64,000 nucleotides of DNA from CAWUEX02 sp038148375 (GCA_038148375.1 JAYQVH010000004.1:124001-188000); one strand, 5' to 3'. Positions 1 through 10,143 are shown, counted from the first letter of the stretch. Notes: a model not told the origin generated them from the letters alone. Made by a program: numbers and translations.

Positions 1-2
1 CT

Positions 3-1232
3 GGCGTTGCCGTGGCGCTCATGGTGGGAGCCGGATGCGCGATGGCCCAGGGCCAGCCCGACATTTTTACCGTCAACGGCGTGCCGGTCGACTTGCGCGC
101 CCGCGCGACCACCGACGCCCGCGCCCAAGGCTTAGAATCGGGTCAGATCGAAGCGCTTGACCGTTTGTTCAAGCGGCTTGTCCCGAGAGAATATTTGAAT
201 CGCCTAGCCGCTTTATCCACCAGGGATGCGATTGAACACGTCCGCGATTTCTCGGTGTCCAATGAACGCACGTCGCCTGGCCGGTACCTCGCAGACCTCT
301 CGGTTCGTTTCCGTCCCGATGCGGTGCGAACGACATTGAGGTTCAGTAATGTGCCGTTCGCCGAAACAGTCAGTAAGCCCGTTGTGGTAATTCCAATTTA
401 TCAGGAGTCGGTCGTCGCCGAACCGACGCTTTGGGCGGATCCAAATCCTTGGCGGGACGCGTGGGATAAGTTGCCGCCGCCGACCGGCCTGGTGCCGCGG
501 GAGTTACCTTACGTCGATCTACAGGATGTGACGATGCTGCGCGTTGAAGACATTCAGGCGCGGGATCGCGAGACAATTCGTGCGTGGGCGCAGCGCTACG
601 GAGCTGACAACGCGGTTGCGGTGACCGCTTCGTTGATGGGCAGTATCGGTGCCGAGTCCGTTCGTATCAGCGTCTATTTCACGCGCACTGGTGAGGAAAA
701 AGTCATCAGTGTGCCGGCAACAGGCGCGCAAACCTGGGATGATCTCTTTTACGCTGGCGCGGCCGAGGCCTGGGCTGAGATCGAAGACCAATGGAAGCGC
801 GACAACATGTTGCGCTTCGATGTCACAGGTCAGATCACGGCCCTGGTTCCGCTGACCGCGCTCCAGGATTGGCTGACCGTCAGGGATCGTTTGGAAGACG
901 TTCCGTCCATCGACCGGTATGAACTTCAGGCGATCACCACCGACCGCGCGCAGGTAACTCTGTATTTCCTCGGCGACTTAGACCAACTTTCCTTGGCGAT
1001 GGCGCAAAGCGATTTGGCCTTTGCCCAGCAGGACGGCGCTTGGATGATCGAGGACCGCGCCAGCGGCCGCCCGGCAATTGAGGTTATAGGCGGCCAACCT
1101 GGACGGAGTGCGCCTGTTCCCGCACCGCCGATGCAAAATCCTGTTCCCGCTGCCATTGGACAAGACTTGCCCCCGGAGGTTTATCCGTCAGGCTTGCTCG
1201 ACGGTAACCGGACCTCAGATCTACAGCGATAG
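3..1232 (+). CDS. DUF2066 domain-containing exported protein (5' partial)
   Basis: The reading frame is open to the left edge of the window, so the true start lies upstream; the GTG at position 12 would cut into the signal peptide. The visible N-terminus is hydrophobic and ends in an Ala-x-Ala-like site before Gln, so the product is probably exported to the periplasm. The body resembles the DUF2066 family, whose members usually lie just before hdaA in alphaproteobacteria. The gene ends 22 bases before the chosen hdaA start, so the two are probably cotranscribed. The biochemical role of DUF2066 is not established and no catalytic motif is evident. Confidence 0.8.
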   Translation, partial: GVAVALMVGAGCAMAQGQPDIFTVNGVPVDLRARATTDARAQGLESGQIEALDRLFKRLVPREYLNRLAALSTRDAIEHVRDFSVSNERTSPGRYLADLSVRFRPDAVRTTLRFSNVPFAETVSKPVVVIPIYQESVVAEPTLWADPNPWRDAWDKLPPPTGLVPRELPYVDLQDVTMLRVEDIQARDRETIRAWAQRYGADNAVAVTASLMGSIGAESVRISVYFTRTGEEKVISVPATGAQTWDDLFYAGAAEAWAEIEDQWKRDNMLRFDVTGQITALVPLTALQDWLTVRDRLEDVPSIDRYELQAITTDRAQVTLYFLGDLDQLSLAMAQSDLAFAQQDGAWMIEDRASGRPAIEVIGGQPGRSAPVPAPPMQNPVPAAIGQDLPPEVYPSGLLDGNRTSDLQR

Positions 1233-1254
1233 CCTAATTCGAAAGCTTTTTTCC

Positions 1255-1926
1255 GTGACGTCGCGCCAAATCCCACTCGAACTCGGGCACCGGCCCGCCT
1301 TGGACCGCGCCGATCTGCTGGTGACGGCAGGCAATCGCGAGGCGGTGAGCTGGATCGATTCCTGGCCCGACTGGCCGTCGCACGCCGTCGCACTCTTCGG
1401 CCCGGAGGGATGCGGAAAATCTCACCTCGTTCATGTTTTCGCCGCGAAAACTCGGGCCGAGATTATCACTGCGGACGACTTGGCGTCTGTTACGCCAATC
1501 GAACTAGCGCAGGAACATAAAGCCCTGGCATGGGACGACGCGGAGGCTGCCGCCGACGAAACGTCGGTGTTTCACCTTTACAACGCGGTGCGAGAGGCGG
1601 GCGGTCATTTGCTCATCTGCAGCCGGACGCCGCCGGCGCGCTGGCCGGTTACGTTACCGGATCTAAAGTCTCGCCTTGCGGCTGTACCCGCGGTTGAAAT
1701 CTTGCCGCCCGACGACGCGACGCTCATCGCTCTGCTAGCTAAACTGTTTAGGGAGCGTCAAGTCGGCGTATCTGAAGATGCCCTAACGTATATCGTCAAT
1801 CGCATACCCAGGACGTTTGCCGCGGTTCAAGCGGTGGTCGGCGCAACCGACCGCGCCGCTTTAGGACAAGGGCGGAAAATCTCGGTGCCTCTTATCCGGG
1901 ACGTTCTCGCGGAGATGCAGTTATAG
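1255..1926 (+). CDS. hdaA: HdaA, DnaA-inactivating AAA+ protein
   Basis: This 223-residue protein matches the DnaA-like regulatory ATPase that works with the sliding clamp to promote hydrolysis of DnaA-bound ATP after initiation. A Walker A motif (GPEGCGKS) lies about 50 residues in and a Walker B-like segment (LAWDD) follows. The C-terminal DNA-binding domain of true DnaA is absent, as expected for Hda. I chose the GTG at 1255 because the product then starts with the short lead common to the family; upstream in-frame codons overlap the DUF2066 gene and encode low-quality sequence. It ends with TAG, showing that TAG is a genuine stop in this genome. Confidence 0.88.
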   Translation: MTSRQIPLELGHRPALDRADLLVTAGNREAVSWIDSWPDWPSHAVALFGPEGCGKSHLVHVFAAKTRAEIITADDLASVTPIELAQEHKALAWDDAEAAADETSVFHLYNAVREAGGHLLICSRTPPARWPVTLPDLKSRLAAVPAVEILPPDDATLIALLAKLFRERQVGVSEDALTYIVNRIPRTFAAVQAVVGATDRAALGQGRKISVPLIRDVLAEMQL

Positions 1927-1952
1927 GCAGCGCCGGTTTGACCGCCGAGATC

Positions 1953-2477
1953 TTAATCGTCGATGTCCCGTGGTTTGACGAAGTCTAAGAGACGGCCGCA
2001 ACGCGGTTTTATCTCGCTCCAGGACGCGATCTGCAATTCCAGCCGCGCCAAGGCACCGGTTGGAAACTTGGTGGATACGTCCGCGCGCGCCGCACCGTTG
2101 TGCTCGGCCCGGGGATTCATAAGCTCGAAAGTCAGTGTCTCCATGGTCGGGTTGTGACCAATCAAGAGGACGCGTTGAGCGTCCCGGGCAGTGCTCAGCA
2201 CCCCGATCGCGGCGTCGGTCGATGCAAGATAGAGTGCGTCGCTGTATTGGACGGCAAGGTCCCGCCAATGGTCCAGGAGCGCGGACAAAGTCATGCGCGT
2301 TCTCGCTGATGAAGAGCAGAAGGTCATGTCCGGGCGCAGCTCATGTTCTGCCAAATAAGCGGCCATCGTCCGCGCCGCGCACTCGCCTCGGTTATTGAGT
2401 GGGCGGTCGTGGTCCGTGAGACCGTCTTGACTCCAGCTCGACTTCGCGTGCCGCATCAGCATGAGTTCAACGGTCAA
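1953..2477 (-). CDS. sixA: SixA-like histidine phosphatase
   Basis: This 174-residue protein belongs to the histidine phosphatase superfamily. The RHG-type motif appears as MRHAKSSW at the N-terminus, and SSSARTRMT carries the second conserved Arg. SixA proteins dephosphorylate phosphohistidine in phosphorelay or phosphotransferase proteins; the target here is unknown. The start is a TTG, supported by a purine-rich AGGGAG about 8 bases upstream and by completion of the first beta strand; an ATG five codons downstream would truncate it. It is convergent with hdaA and divergent from ppk, with about 170 bases between it and ppk. Confidence 0.8.
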   Translation of the reverse strand: MTVELMLMRHAKSSWSQDGLTDHDRPLNNRGECAARTMAAYLAEHELRPDMTFCSSSARTRMTLSALLDHWRDLAVQYSDALYLASTDAAIGVLSTARDAQRVLLIGHNPTMETLTFELMNPRAEHNGAARADVSTKFPTGALARLELQIASWSEIKPRCGRLLDFVKPRDIDD

Positions 2478-2649
2478 TTTGAGGCTCCCTGATCGACAAT
2501 TGCGCGCCAGTCATGATACATTTGTTTCAGGATAACTCATTGCAATTTCGTGAAATTTGGGGCTCATCGCGATCCAGTCGGCCTCCGGCAGAGCATTTGC
2601 CGCCGCGGCGCGCTAATCTGGTTGGGTCCCGCTCTGAAAGAAGGCCGCT

Positions 2650-4815
2650 GTGAGTCCGCAAGATACAAGCCCTGCACCTGACGCGAAAAAGCCACCGCTG
2701 ATTGCGCCCGACAGTTCGGAGCGGTTCATCAATCGCGAGCTGTCCTGGTTGTCGTTCAATACGAGGGTTCTCGAAGAAGCTGAAAACGTACGCCATCCGC
2801 TGCTTGAGCGGGTGCGATTCTTGTCAATCTCGGCTTCGAACCTCGATGAGTTCTATATGGTTCGTGTCGCCGGATTGAAAGGGCAGGTGAGGGCCGGCGT
2901 CACGCAGCGGAGCGCCGATGGGCTGACGCCCGCAGAGCAGCTGATAAGGATAAATGCGGCCGTCCGTGATCTGTTTAAACATCAGGACCGTTGCTGGGAG
3001 CAGCTGCAAAAAGAACTCGACGATGAAGGGATGCATGTCGTCGAACTCGATAAGCTCTCGCAGTCCGACAAGGCGTGGTTGGAAGAGCGATTTCTGGAAC
3101 ATATTTTTCCCGTTCTAACGCCGTTGGCGATTGATCCCGCTCATCCATTTCCGTTCATTCCCAACCTTGGGCTATCGCTGATCTTGCAGTTGGTCAGGAT
3201 CGAGAACGGCGAAGCGATGCGCGCGTTGGTGCCCATGCCTCCTCAGGTCGACCGATTCATCAGACTGCGCGGCAAGCGCATCCGCTTCATCACGCTTGAA
3301 GATGTTGTGATGTTGTTTTGCAACAAACTCTTTCCCGGATTTAAGACTTTGCAGTCGGGCTTGTTTCGGGTCATTCGCGACAGTGAAATGGAAATCGACG
3401 AAGAAGCGCAAGACCTGGTGCAGAGCTTCGAAACGGCGTTGAAGCGCCGCAGGCGGGGCAGTTGCATTCGTCTCAAGGTCAGCGCCAATACGCCCGAAGA
3501 TCAAGTCAAGTTGATCTGCGACGAACTAGAAGTTTCCACCGATGATATGTTTCATATCGACGGGATGATCGGTCTCGCCGACATCAGTCAATTGATCACG
3601 GACGAGCGTCCTGACCTTCAGTTTGTTCCATACAATGCCCGTTTTCCGGAGCGTATCCGCGACTACGGCGGCGACAGTTTTGCCGCGATCCGCAAGAAAG
3701 ACATCATAGTTCATCATCCCTATGAGTCGTTTGACGCGGTTGTCCAGTTTTTGCGTCAGGCGGCGCGTGACCCGAATGTCGTCTCAATCAAACAGACGCT
3801 GTACCGCACAAGTAAAGACTCGCCAATCGTGCAGGCGCTGATCGAGGCGGCGGAAGCGGGCAAGTCCGTGACCGCGATGGTCGAGTTGAAGGCGCGCTTC
3901 GACGAGGAAGCGAACATTCGCTGGGCGCGGGATTTGGAACGCGCCGGCGCGAATGTTGTCTATGGGTTCGTCGACCTCAAGACGCACGCCAAGATATCTC
4001 TGGTTACGCGGCGCGAAGGCAGCACCCTGAAATCCTACGTGCACTTCGGCACCGGCAACTATCATCCGGTAACCGCGAAAGTGTACACGGACCTGTCGTT
4101 CTTTACCTGCGATCCTGCGCTGTGCCGGGACGCCAACCGCTCCTTCAATTTCATGACCGGATACGCGCGGCCAGATTCGCTGGAAAAACTGGCCATCGCG
4201 CCAATCGGTCTGAAGGAAAAGCTCGACAGCCTCATCGATGCGGAAATCGCACACGCCATAGCGGGCCGTCCGGGAACGATCTGGGCCAAAATGAACTCTT
4301 TGGTCGATCCCGCCATTATAGACGCCCTGTACGAGGCTTCTCAGGCGGGCGTTCAGATAGAGCTCATCGTGCGGGGCATATGCTGCTTGCGCCCAGGCGT
4401 GCCGGGCTTATCCGAAAACATTCACGTAAAGAGCATCGTGGGCCGGTTTCTGGAGCATTCGCGTATTTACATTTTCGGCAATGGCCATCCGATGCCGTCC
4501 CGCCAGGCTAAGATTTTTATCTCGTCGGCAGACTGGATGACGCGCAATTTGGTGAATCGGGTGGAAACGCTGGTTCCGATCGAAAACCATACGGTGCATC
4601 AGCAGGTTCTCGATCAAATCATGGTCGCGAATATCAATGACAACCTGCAAAGCTGGACCCTGGAAGCCGACGGCAAATTCCACCGCGACAGCCCCGGAAA
4701 AACGCCATTTAGCGCGCATGATTACTTTATGAACAACCCGAGCCTGTCCGGTCAGGGCAGCGCGCTCGATCAAGCTAAAAAACGCGTCCCCAAACTGGTT
4801 CCAAGCCGGCGCTAA
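2650..4815 (+). CDS. ppk1: polyphosphate kinase 1
   Basis: This 721-residue protein makes inorganic polyphosphate from ATP. All four PPK1 domains appear present, beginning with the N-terminal signature FINRELSWLSFN. The two active-site histidines fall at about residues 446 (THAKISL) and 603 (EHSRIYIF); their 157-residue spacing equals that of E. coli His435 and His592. The GTG start has an AAAGAAGG element just upstream. It is followed 44 bases later by the exopolyphosphatase gene in the same direction, so synthesis and degradation of polyphosphate are probably encoded in one operon. Confidence 0.96.
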   Translation: MSPQDTSPAPDAKKPPLIAPDSSERFINRELSWLSFNTRVLEEAENVRHPLLERVRFLSISASNLDEFYMVRVAGLKGQVRAGVTQRSADGLTPAEQLIRINAAVRDLFKHQDRCWEQLQKELDDEGMHVVELDKLSQSDKAWLEERFLEHIFPVLTPLAIDPAHPFPFIPNLGLSLILQLVRIENGEAMRALVPMPPQVDRFIRLRGKRIRFITLEDVVMLFCNKLFPGFKTLQSGLFRVIRDSEMEIDEEAQDLVQSFETALKRRRRGSCIRLKVSANTPEDQVKLICDELEVSTDDMFHIDGMIGLADISQLITDERPDLQFVPYNARFPERIRDYGGDSFAAIRKKDIIVHHPYESFDAVVQFLRQAARDPNVVSIKQTLYRTSKDSPIVQALIEAAEAGKSVTAMVELKARFDEEANIRWARDLERAGANVVYGFVDLKTHAKISLVTRREGSTLKSYVHFGTGNYHPVTAKVYTDLSFFTCDPALCRDANRSFNFMTGYARPDSLEKLAIAPIGLKEKLDSLIDAEIAHAIAGRPGTIWAKMNSLVDPAIIDALYEASQAGVQIELIVRGICCLRPGVPGLSENIHVKSIVGRFLEHSRIYIFGNGHPMPSRQAKIFISSADWMTRNLVNRVETLVPIENHTVHQQVLDQIMVANINDNLQSWTLEADGKFHRDSPGKTPFSAHDYFMNNPSLSGQGSALDQAKKRVPKLVPSRR

Positions 4816-4859
4816 ACCTGCTATCAGCGGCGTCAGATGGGTTAGCCAAGAGAGGCAGT

Positions 4860-6356
4860 GTGCCGGACGACAGCGCCACATTGGCGGTTCGCCATAAGCC
4901 GGTCGGCGTCATTGATATCGGATCGAATTCGGTACGCCTCGTGGTTTACAGCGGGGTAATGCGCACACCTATACCCATTTACAATGAGAAGGCCATTTGC
5001 GCGCTCGGGCGCGACCTGGAATCAACGGCCAAGCTAAATCCTGACGGGATCGAGAAGGCGCTGGCGACCTTGCGCCGGTTTACCGCTCTTGCCGCCACGA
5101 TGGGTCTCGACCGCCTGGATGTATTGGGAACGGCGGCGATTCGGGATGCCAAAGACGGTCCCGACTTTGTTGCCTTAGTCAAACAGGAAACTGGACTGGA
5201 GATTCGGGTTCTCTCGGGCAAGCAGGAAGCGAAACGCAGCGCGCTCGGTGTATTGTGCGGCATCCCCGACGCGGACGGGATGGTCGCTGACCTCGGTGGC
5301 GGCAGTGTCGAGTTGGTCGATGTCAAGAATGGCGCGTTCGCCCACCACGCCACGTTGCCGATCGGCACGTTGCGGCTGTCCCAATCGTCTGAAAACGACC
5401 GCGTCAAGGCACTGAAAATCGTCAACAAATACTTTGAGCAGGAAAAATGGATTTCCGGAATCAAGGGCAGAACGGTTTACGCCGTTGGCGGTGCGTGGCG
5501 CGCGCTCGCGCGCGTGTGTATCGCGCATATGAACTACCCGCTGCATGTCCTGGATAATTTCACGCTCACGCGGCAGCAAGCCATCTCCCTGTTCGGTCTT
5601 ATCGCTCATTTGAGTCCACAAACGCTTGAGAAAATCCGCGGTGTCGATAAGTCGCGCCTTTCGACACTTCCGCTGGCGGCGATGATGCTTGAGCGTCTGT
5701 TGGAGTTGGCGCAGCCGGACACATTGGTGTTCTCCATTTACGGCATGCGCGAAGGGCAATTTTTCAAAGATCTCCCTGACACTACGAAATCCATCGATCC
5801 GGTTATCGGTGCCGCAGAAGAGATGTGCCGCTCTGCCGGTCGCGATCCGCGCGCGGGCTACGAAACCTACGAATGGCTGCATCCGCTGTTCCAAGGCGAA
5901 TCCGAGGACCAAGCCAAGCTGCGGCTGGCAGCGTGTTTGATGCGCGACGTGTGCTGGTCAGAGCATGCGGATTATCGCGCCGAACAGGCGTTCTTGAGGG
6001 TGCTCCGGCTGCCTTTCATGGGGTTGGAGCATGAAGACCGTGCGGGTCTCGCTTTGGCTTTGTTCTACAGGTATCGCACCGACGATACGACGCCGACGAT
6101 TGATCAGGCTCACGCCATGCTGGACGATGACCGAATTCACCGCGTGCGCACCATTGGGCTGGGGCTGCGTCTCGCCTATGCGCTTACAGGTGGAACGTCG
6201 GGCTTGCTGGATAAGACCAAGCTTGAGGTGAGCGAAACGACCGCAATTCTGACGTTGCCGAAAGACGAACCTGTGTTCGGTGCCGGGTCATATGCGAAGC
6301 GGCTGAACCGGCTGGCCAATCACATTGGCCGCTCCGCCAAGGTTGAGCTGGTTTAG
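4860..6356 (+). CDS. ppx: Ppx/GppA exopolyphosphatase
   Basis: This 498-residue protein of the Ppx/GppA family removes terminal phosphate from polyphosphate and in some members hydrolyses pppGpp. The N-terminal phosphate loop (VIDIGSNSVRLVVY) and the second glycine-rich phosphate-binding segment (ADLGGGSVELV) of the actin-like ATPase fold are intact, and a C-terminal HD-like helical part follows. The GTG start lies close behind an AGAGG element. The stop codon overlaps the stop of the convergent rnd gene by four bases. The family does not by itself tell polyphosphatase from guanosine pentaphosphatase, but the ppk1 neighbour favours polyphosphate. Confidence 0.92.
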   Translation: MPDDSATLAVRHKPVGVIDIGSNSVRLVVYSGVMRTPIPIYNEKAICALGRDLESTAKLNPDGIEKALATLRRFTALAATMGLDRLDVLGTAAIRDAKDGPDFVALVKQETGLEIRVLSGKQEAKRSALGVLCGIPDADGMVADLGGGSVELVDVKNGAFAHHATLPIGTLRLSQSSENDRVKALKIVNKYFEQEKWISGIKGRTVYAVGGAWRALARVCIAHMNYPLHVLDNFTLTRQQAISLFGLIAHLSPQTLEKIRGVDKSRLSTLPLAAMMLERLLELAQPDTLVFSIYGMREGQFFKDLPDTTKSIDPVIGAAEEMCRSAGRDPRAGYETYEWLHPLFQGESEDQAKLRLAACLMRDVCWSEHADYRAEQAFLRVLRLPFMGLEHEDRAGLALALFYRYRTDDTTPTIDQAHAMLDDDRIHRVRTIGLGLRLAYALTGGTSGLLDKTKLEVSETTAILTLPKDEPVFGAGSYAKRLNRLANHIGRSAKVELV

Positions 6357-7519
6357 GACCGCTCTAAGACGTCGACGGTTTTTGTCGCATCGGAAAGCGC
6401 AAGTGCGATCTTCCCGTGTTTGAGACGCAAAGCGTCCGCGCCGAACAATTCTCTCCGCCAGCCATGTAGCGCCGCAATGTCGGCGTTGTCGTCACAGGCG
6501 AGGCGCTCTAAATCGTCGACGGTTGCGACCAATTTCAGCGCGACATCGTTGGCCTCGCAGCGGGCCTTTAATAAGACTTTCAGCAAGTCGATCATCGGTC
6601 CCAGGCCAGCCGGCTTTTCCGGTGCGCGCGGTAGTTGAGGGCAGTCCGCGTCGGGCATGTCCAGTCCGCGCTGCACGGCAGCAAGAATATCGGAGGCGTG
6701 TTTGCTGCGGGCGAAGTGCTTAGACAGCCGGGTTTGCGAAAGTGCCTTCTCCGAAGTCGGTTTCATCGCCGCAAGCTCAACCAGGGCATCGTCTTTGATC
6801 ACCCGCCGCCGCGGCACATCCTGGGTCTGCGCGGTGCGTTCACGCCAGGCAGATACTTCCTTCAACACGGCCAGAAAACGCGGCTTCTTATCGCGGCTCT
6901 TAACCCGCTTCCACGAGTCTTCCGGATCGAGTTGATAGGTCGCGGGTGTCGTTAACGTCGCCATTTCTTCGTCGACCCAGCTTGTCCGGCCAGACTTCTC
7001 AAGTTTGTCTTTCAGCTGCGTATAGATTTCACGCAGGTGGGTGACATCCGCGAGCGCATAACTGACCTGTTTCTCGGTCAGTGGGCGCCGCGCCCAATCC
7101 GTGAATCGCTGGCTCTTATCGATTTTCGCTTTGGTCAACCGGGACACCAGGGTTTCGTAGCCGGCGGACTCTCCGAACCCGCACACCATGGCCGCCACCT
7201 GGCTGTCAAACAGCGGTTCCGGGATCAAGCCGGCCTTGTGATAAAATATTTCCAAGTCCTGCCGCGCCGCGTGAAACACTTTGACGACGGAGGTGTCACG
7301 GAACAAGTCGTAGAGCGGGGAAAGATCCAAGCCTTCGGCCAGAGCGTCAATGCAGTGGGCTTCATCGTTGCTGGCCACCTGGATCAAACATAGCCGCGGC
7401 CAATATGTGGTTTCGCGGTGAAATTCGGTATCGACGGTTACGAAGTCCGCAGAGGTGAGACGTGCGCAAAGGGCCGCCAGATCTGCGGTTGAAGTGATCA
7501 ATTCCATAGCGGAGTTCAT
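6353..7519 (-). CDS. rnd: ribonuclease D
   Basis: This 388-residue 3'-5' exoribonuclease of the DEDD superfamily is involved in tRNA 3' maturation. Exonuclease motif I is FVTVDTEFHRETTYWP (Asp and Glu ligands), motif II includes HAARQDLEIF, and motif III is YALADVTHL. An HRDC domain follows from about residue 210 and a second helical region at the C-terminus. Two ATG codons occur at the N-terminus (7519 and 7507); neither has a strong ribosome binding site, so the exact start is uncertain by four residues. The rnd-aspS pairing is common in alphaproteobacteria, here in divergent orientation with about 175 bases between. Confidence 0.93.
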   Translation of the reverse strand: MNSAMELITSTADLAALCARLTSADFVTVDTEFHRETTYWPRLCLIQVASNDEAHCIDALAEGLDLSPLYDLFRDTSVVKVFHAARQDLEIFYHKAGLIPEPLFDSQVAAMVCGFGESAGYETLVSRLTKAKIDKSQRFTDWARRPLTEKQVSYALADVTHLREIYTQLKDKLEKSGRTSWVDEEMATLTTPATYQLDPEDSWKRVKSRDKKPRFLAVLKEVSAWRERTAQTQDVPRRRVIKDDALVELAAMKPTSEKALSQTRLSKHFARSKHASDILAAVQRGLDMPDADCPQLPRAPEKPAGLGPMIDLLKVLLKARCEANDVALKLVATVDDLERLACDDNADIAALHGWRRELFGADALRLKHGKIALALSDATKTVDVLERS

Positions 7520-7695
7520 ACTGGGTTGTCAGGGTTGCTGCAACCGGTCACCGCGCCCGCACATAATGCTTAAAATCCGGCTGATTCCAGTCCGCAGCCT
7601 TGACAAATGGGCCGGTTCGGTGTGGTTACTCCCCCGATGCCTGGGACGCCTGCCCGGGCCGAAATTTCAGCCCTCTCCGCTCAAGGGAACCGGTC

Positions 7696-9501
7696 ATGCA
7701 CCGATACAGATCGCACACTTGTGGCGCGCTGCGCCTTGAAGACGCAGGCTCCGAAGCTCGTTTGTCGGGCTGGGTCCATCGCAAGCGTGATCATGGCAAC
7801 CTGCTATTCGTCGATCTGCGCGATCAGTTCGGCATTACGCAATGCGTGGTCGATACGTCCAGCCCGGTCTTTAAGGTGCTGGATGACGCCCGGCCGGAGA
7901 CGGTTCTGTGCGTCACTGGCAAGGTCGTCGAGCGGACTGAAGATACGGTGAACGATAAACTGCCGACCGGCCGGGTCGAAGTGCAGGCGGCGGTGGTTGA
8001 AGTGTTGTCCACCGCCGATGTGCTGCCTATTCAAGTCTACGGCGACAGCGATTTTCCCGAGGAACTGCGACTCAAGTATCGCTATTTGGATCTCCGGCGC
8101 GAGGAAATGCGCAACAATATTCTGCTGCGCTCCCAAGTCATCGCGTCCATTCGCCGGCGCATGATTGACTCCGGGTTTACCGAATTCCAGACCCCGATCC
8201 TGACAGCATCTTCGCCGGAAGGCGCGCGCGATTTCCTGGTGCCGTCGCGCCTTCACCCAGGAAAGTTTTATGCGCTGCCCCAGGCGCCGCAGATTTTTAA
8301 GCAGCTTGTGATGGTGTCGGGTTTTGACCGGTACTTTCAGATCGCGCCGTGTTTCCGCGATGAGGATGGGCGTGCGGACCGCTCTCCCGGAGAGTTTTAT
8401 CAGCTCGACCTCGAAATGGCGTTCGTGACACAAGATGATGTGTTTGCTGCCGTAGAGCCGGTGATCGGCGGGGTGTTCGCCGAGTTTGCCAACGGCCGAA
8501 AGACCAACGAGGGCCAGTGGCCGCGCATTCCTTATGCTGAAGCCATGCTCAAGTACGGCACCGACAAGCCGGATCTGCGCAACCCGCTGTTGATCACCGA
8601 TGTCACGCAGGCGTTTGACGGCTCGTCTTTCGGCCTGTTTGCCAAGAACATCGAAAAAGGTGCGATCGTACGCGCGATACCCGGGCCTGGATCCGCCGGT
8701 AATCCGCGCAGCTTTTTCGATAAGCTCAATGATTGGGCGCGCAGCGAAGGAGCAGGCGGCCTCGGTTATATCATTTTCGAGGCCGACGGTGGCGCCAAGG
8801 GGCCAATCGCCAAGAATCTCGACGACGCGCGGGTGGCCGCAATCCGAGAGGCCACGGGTGTGGCGTCCGGTGACAGCGTTTTCTTCGTGTGCGACAAACC
8901 TGCGGCGGCCGAGAAATTTGCCGGCGTTGTCCGCACAAAGATCTGCGAAGAACTCGATCTGCTGGACAAAGACCGCTTTGACCTGTGTTGGATCGTCGAT
9001 TACCCGATGTACGAGCGCGACGAGGCGTCCGGCGAAATCGATTTCAGTCACAACCCGTTTTCGATGCCGCAGGGTGGCCTGGAGGCGTTAGAGAACATGG
9101 ATCCCTTGGAGATTGTTGCCTACCAGTACGATATCGTCTGTAACGGAGTCGAACTGTGTTCCGGCGCAATACGGAATCATCGGCCCGATATCATGGTCAA
9201 GGCCTTCGCTATCGCCGGTTATGATGAATCCGTCGTTGAGGAGCGCTTTGGCGGCATGTTCAACGCGTTTAAGTTCGGCGCACCGCCTCACGGGGGAGCC
9301 GCGCCTGGGATCGATCGAATTGTCATGCTGTTGGCGGACACGCCCAATATCCGGGAAGTCACGCTGTTCCCCATGAACAACCAGGCTGAAGACCTGATGA
9401 TGCAGGCGCCGAACGAAGTCAGCGATCAGCAGCTCAAGGAATTGCATATCAAAATCAACCTGCCCAAAGAAATTAAATCCGGGGCAGACGCCGCGAAATA
9501 G
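7696..9501 (+). CDS. aspS: aspartyl-tRNA synthetase
   Basis: This 601-residue class IIb synthetase charges tRNA-Asp. The N-terminal OB-fold anticodon-binding domain includes GWVHRKRDHGNLLFVDLRD. Motif 2 (CFRDEDGRADRSPGEFYQ) and motif 3 (GIDRIVMLL near the C-terminus) are clear, and the bacterial insertion (GAD) domain lies between them. The ATG at 7696 is preceded by AAGGGA at good spacing; upstream in-frame codons encode unrelated sequence. Many alphaproteobacterial AspRS are non-discriminating and also charge tRNA-Asn; whether this one does depends on gatCAB and asnS elsewhere in the genome. Confidence 0.96.
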   Translation: MHRYRSHTCGALRLEDAGSEARLSGWVHRKRDHGNLLFVDLRDQFGITQCVVDTSSPVFKVLDDARPETVLCVTGKVVERTEDTVNDKLPTGRVEVQAAVVEVLSTADVLPIQVYGDSDFPEELRLKYRYLDLRREEMRNNILLRSQVIASIRRRMIDSGFTEFQTPILTASSPEGARDFLVPSRLHPGKFYALPQAPQIFKQLVMVSGFDRYFQIAPCFRDEDGRADRSPGEFYQLDLEMAFVTQDDVFAAVEPVIGGVFAEFANGRKTNEGQWPRIPYAEAMLKYGTDKPDLRNPLLITDVTQAFDGSSFGLFAKNIEKGAIVRAIPGPGSAGNPRSFFDKLNDWARSEGAGGLGYIIFEADGGAKGPIAKNLDDARVAAIREATGVASGDSVFFVCDKPAAAEKFAGVVRTKICEELDLLDKDRFDLCWIVDYPMYERDEASGEIDFSHNPFSMPQGGLEALENMDPLEIVAYQYDIVCNGVELCSGAIRNHRPDIMVKAFAIAGYDESVVEERFGGMFNAFKFGAPPHGGAAPGIDRIVMLLADTPNIREVTLFPMNNQAEDLMMQAPNEVSDQQLKELHIKINLPKEIKSGADAAK

Positions 9502-9534
9502 TTTCGAGCTGCGCGGCGCACAGTGGTCCGTCGC

Positions 9535-10143
9535 TTACTGTGCGATTGAAAACCGCGGGACAAATCCACGTCGCCGTCCGTAGTCGGACAGCATGGTGTG
9601 AAAATCTTCAAAGTGCTCAACCATCAAGGCAACATCGCCGCTGGGGAAAGCCTCCAGGTCAGGCGCATCGTTGATCTGGTCTAGCACGCTCTCGATTTCG
9701 CCGACCTGGCTATTTCTTAACTCCGGGCTGACGGCATCGTTGCGCTCGTAGTGCCCCATGAACGCGCCCAGCGCGCGATGCTGGTCAGAGTATTTCAGGA
9801 TCGAGTTGCGCAGCATGAACAGATAGCTGATCAAGTATTCGCCGCGCCCTTGCGGCCAGCCTAATCGGGCGAAGATATTGGCCTGAACACCGCGCCGTAT
9901 GGCCGCTTCTCCCGTTCGGCTTCCGCCAACGTTTCTATACTCGATGAGGGCGTCATCGACCTCCGCCATGACGACCGGCCAATCGGCAATAATTTTATCT
10001 ATTTCTGCGGCAGTAAAGGTCGTCTCGCCAATAACCTCTTCGCGAGACGCGAAGGGATTGCCCCAATTAGGACCAAACACGACCGAGCCGACAATTGCCC
10101 CAATCGCGATGGTTATAAAAAAGGAGAAAAGACCTTTATTCAT
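9535..10143 (-). CDS. hypothetical membrane-anchored protein
   Basis: I do not recognise this 202-residue protein. An N-terminal hydrophobic segment (about residues 5-24, SFFITIAIGAIVGSVVFG) looks like a signal anchor, placing the rest in the periplasm. The remainder is largely helical and rich in acidic residues, with no cysteine and no obvious catalytic motif. It is convergent with aspS and lies about 100 bases downstream of the broken diguanylate cyclase gene on the same strand. Confidence 0.6.
   Translation of the reverse strand: MNKGLFSFFITIAIGAIVGSVVFGPNWGNPFASREEVIGETTFTAAEIDKIIADWPVVMAEVDDALIEYRNVGGSRTGEAAIRRGVQANIFARLGWPQGRGEYLISYLFMLRNSILKYSDQHRALGAFMGHYERNDAVSPELRNSQVGEIESVLDQINDAPDLEAFPSGDVALMVEHFEDFHTMLSDYGRRRGFVPRFSIAQ

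Noticed and set aside
7804..9051. Long open frame on the minus strand opposite aspS (415 codons)
   Set aside because: It is the antisense of a fully conserved synthetase and shows no family pattern; long antisense frames are common at this GC content.
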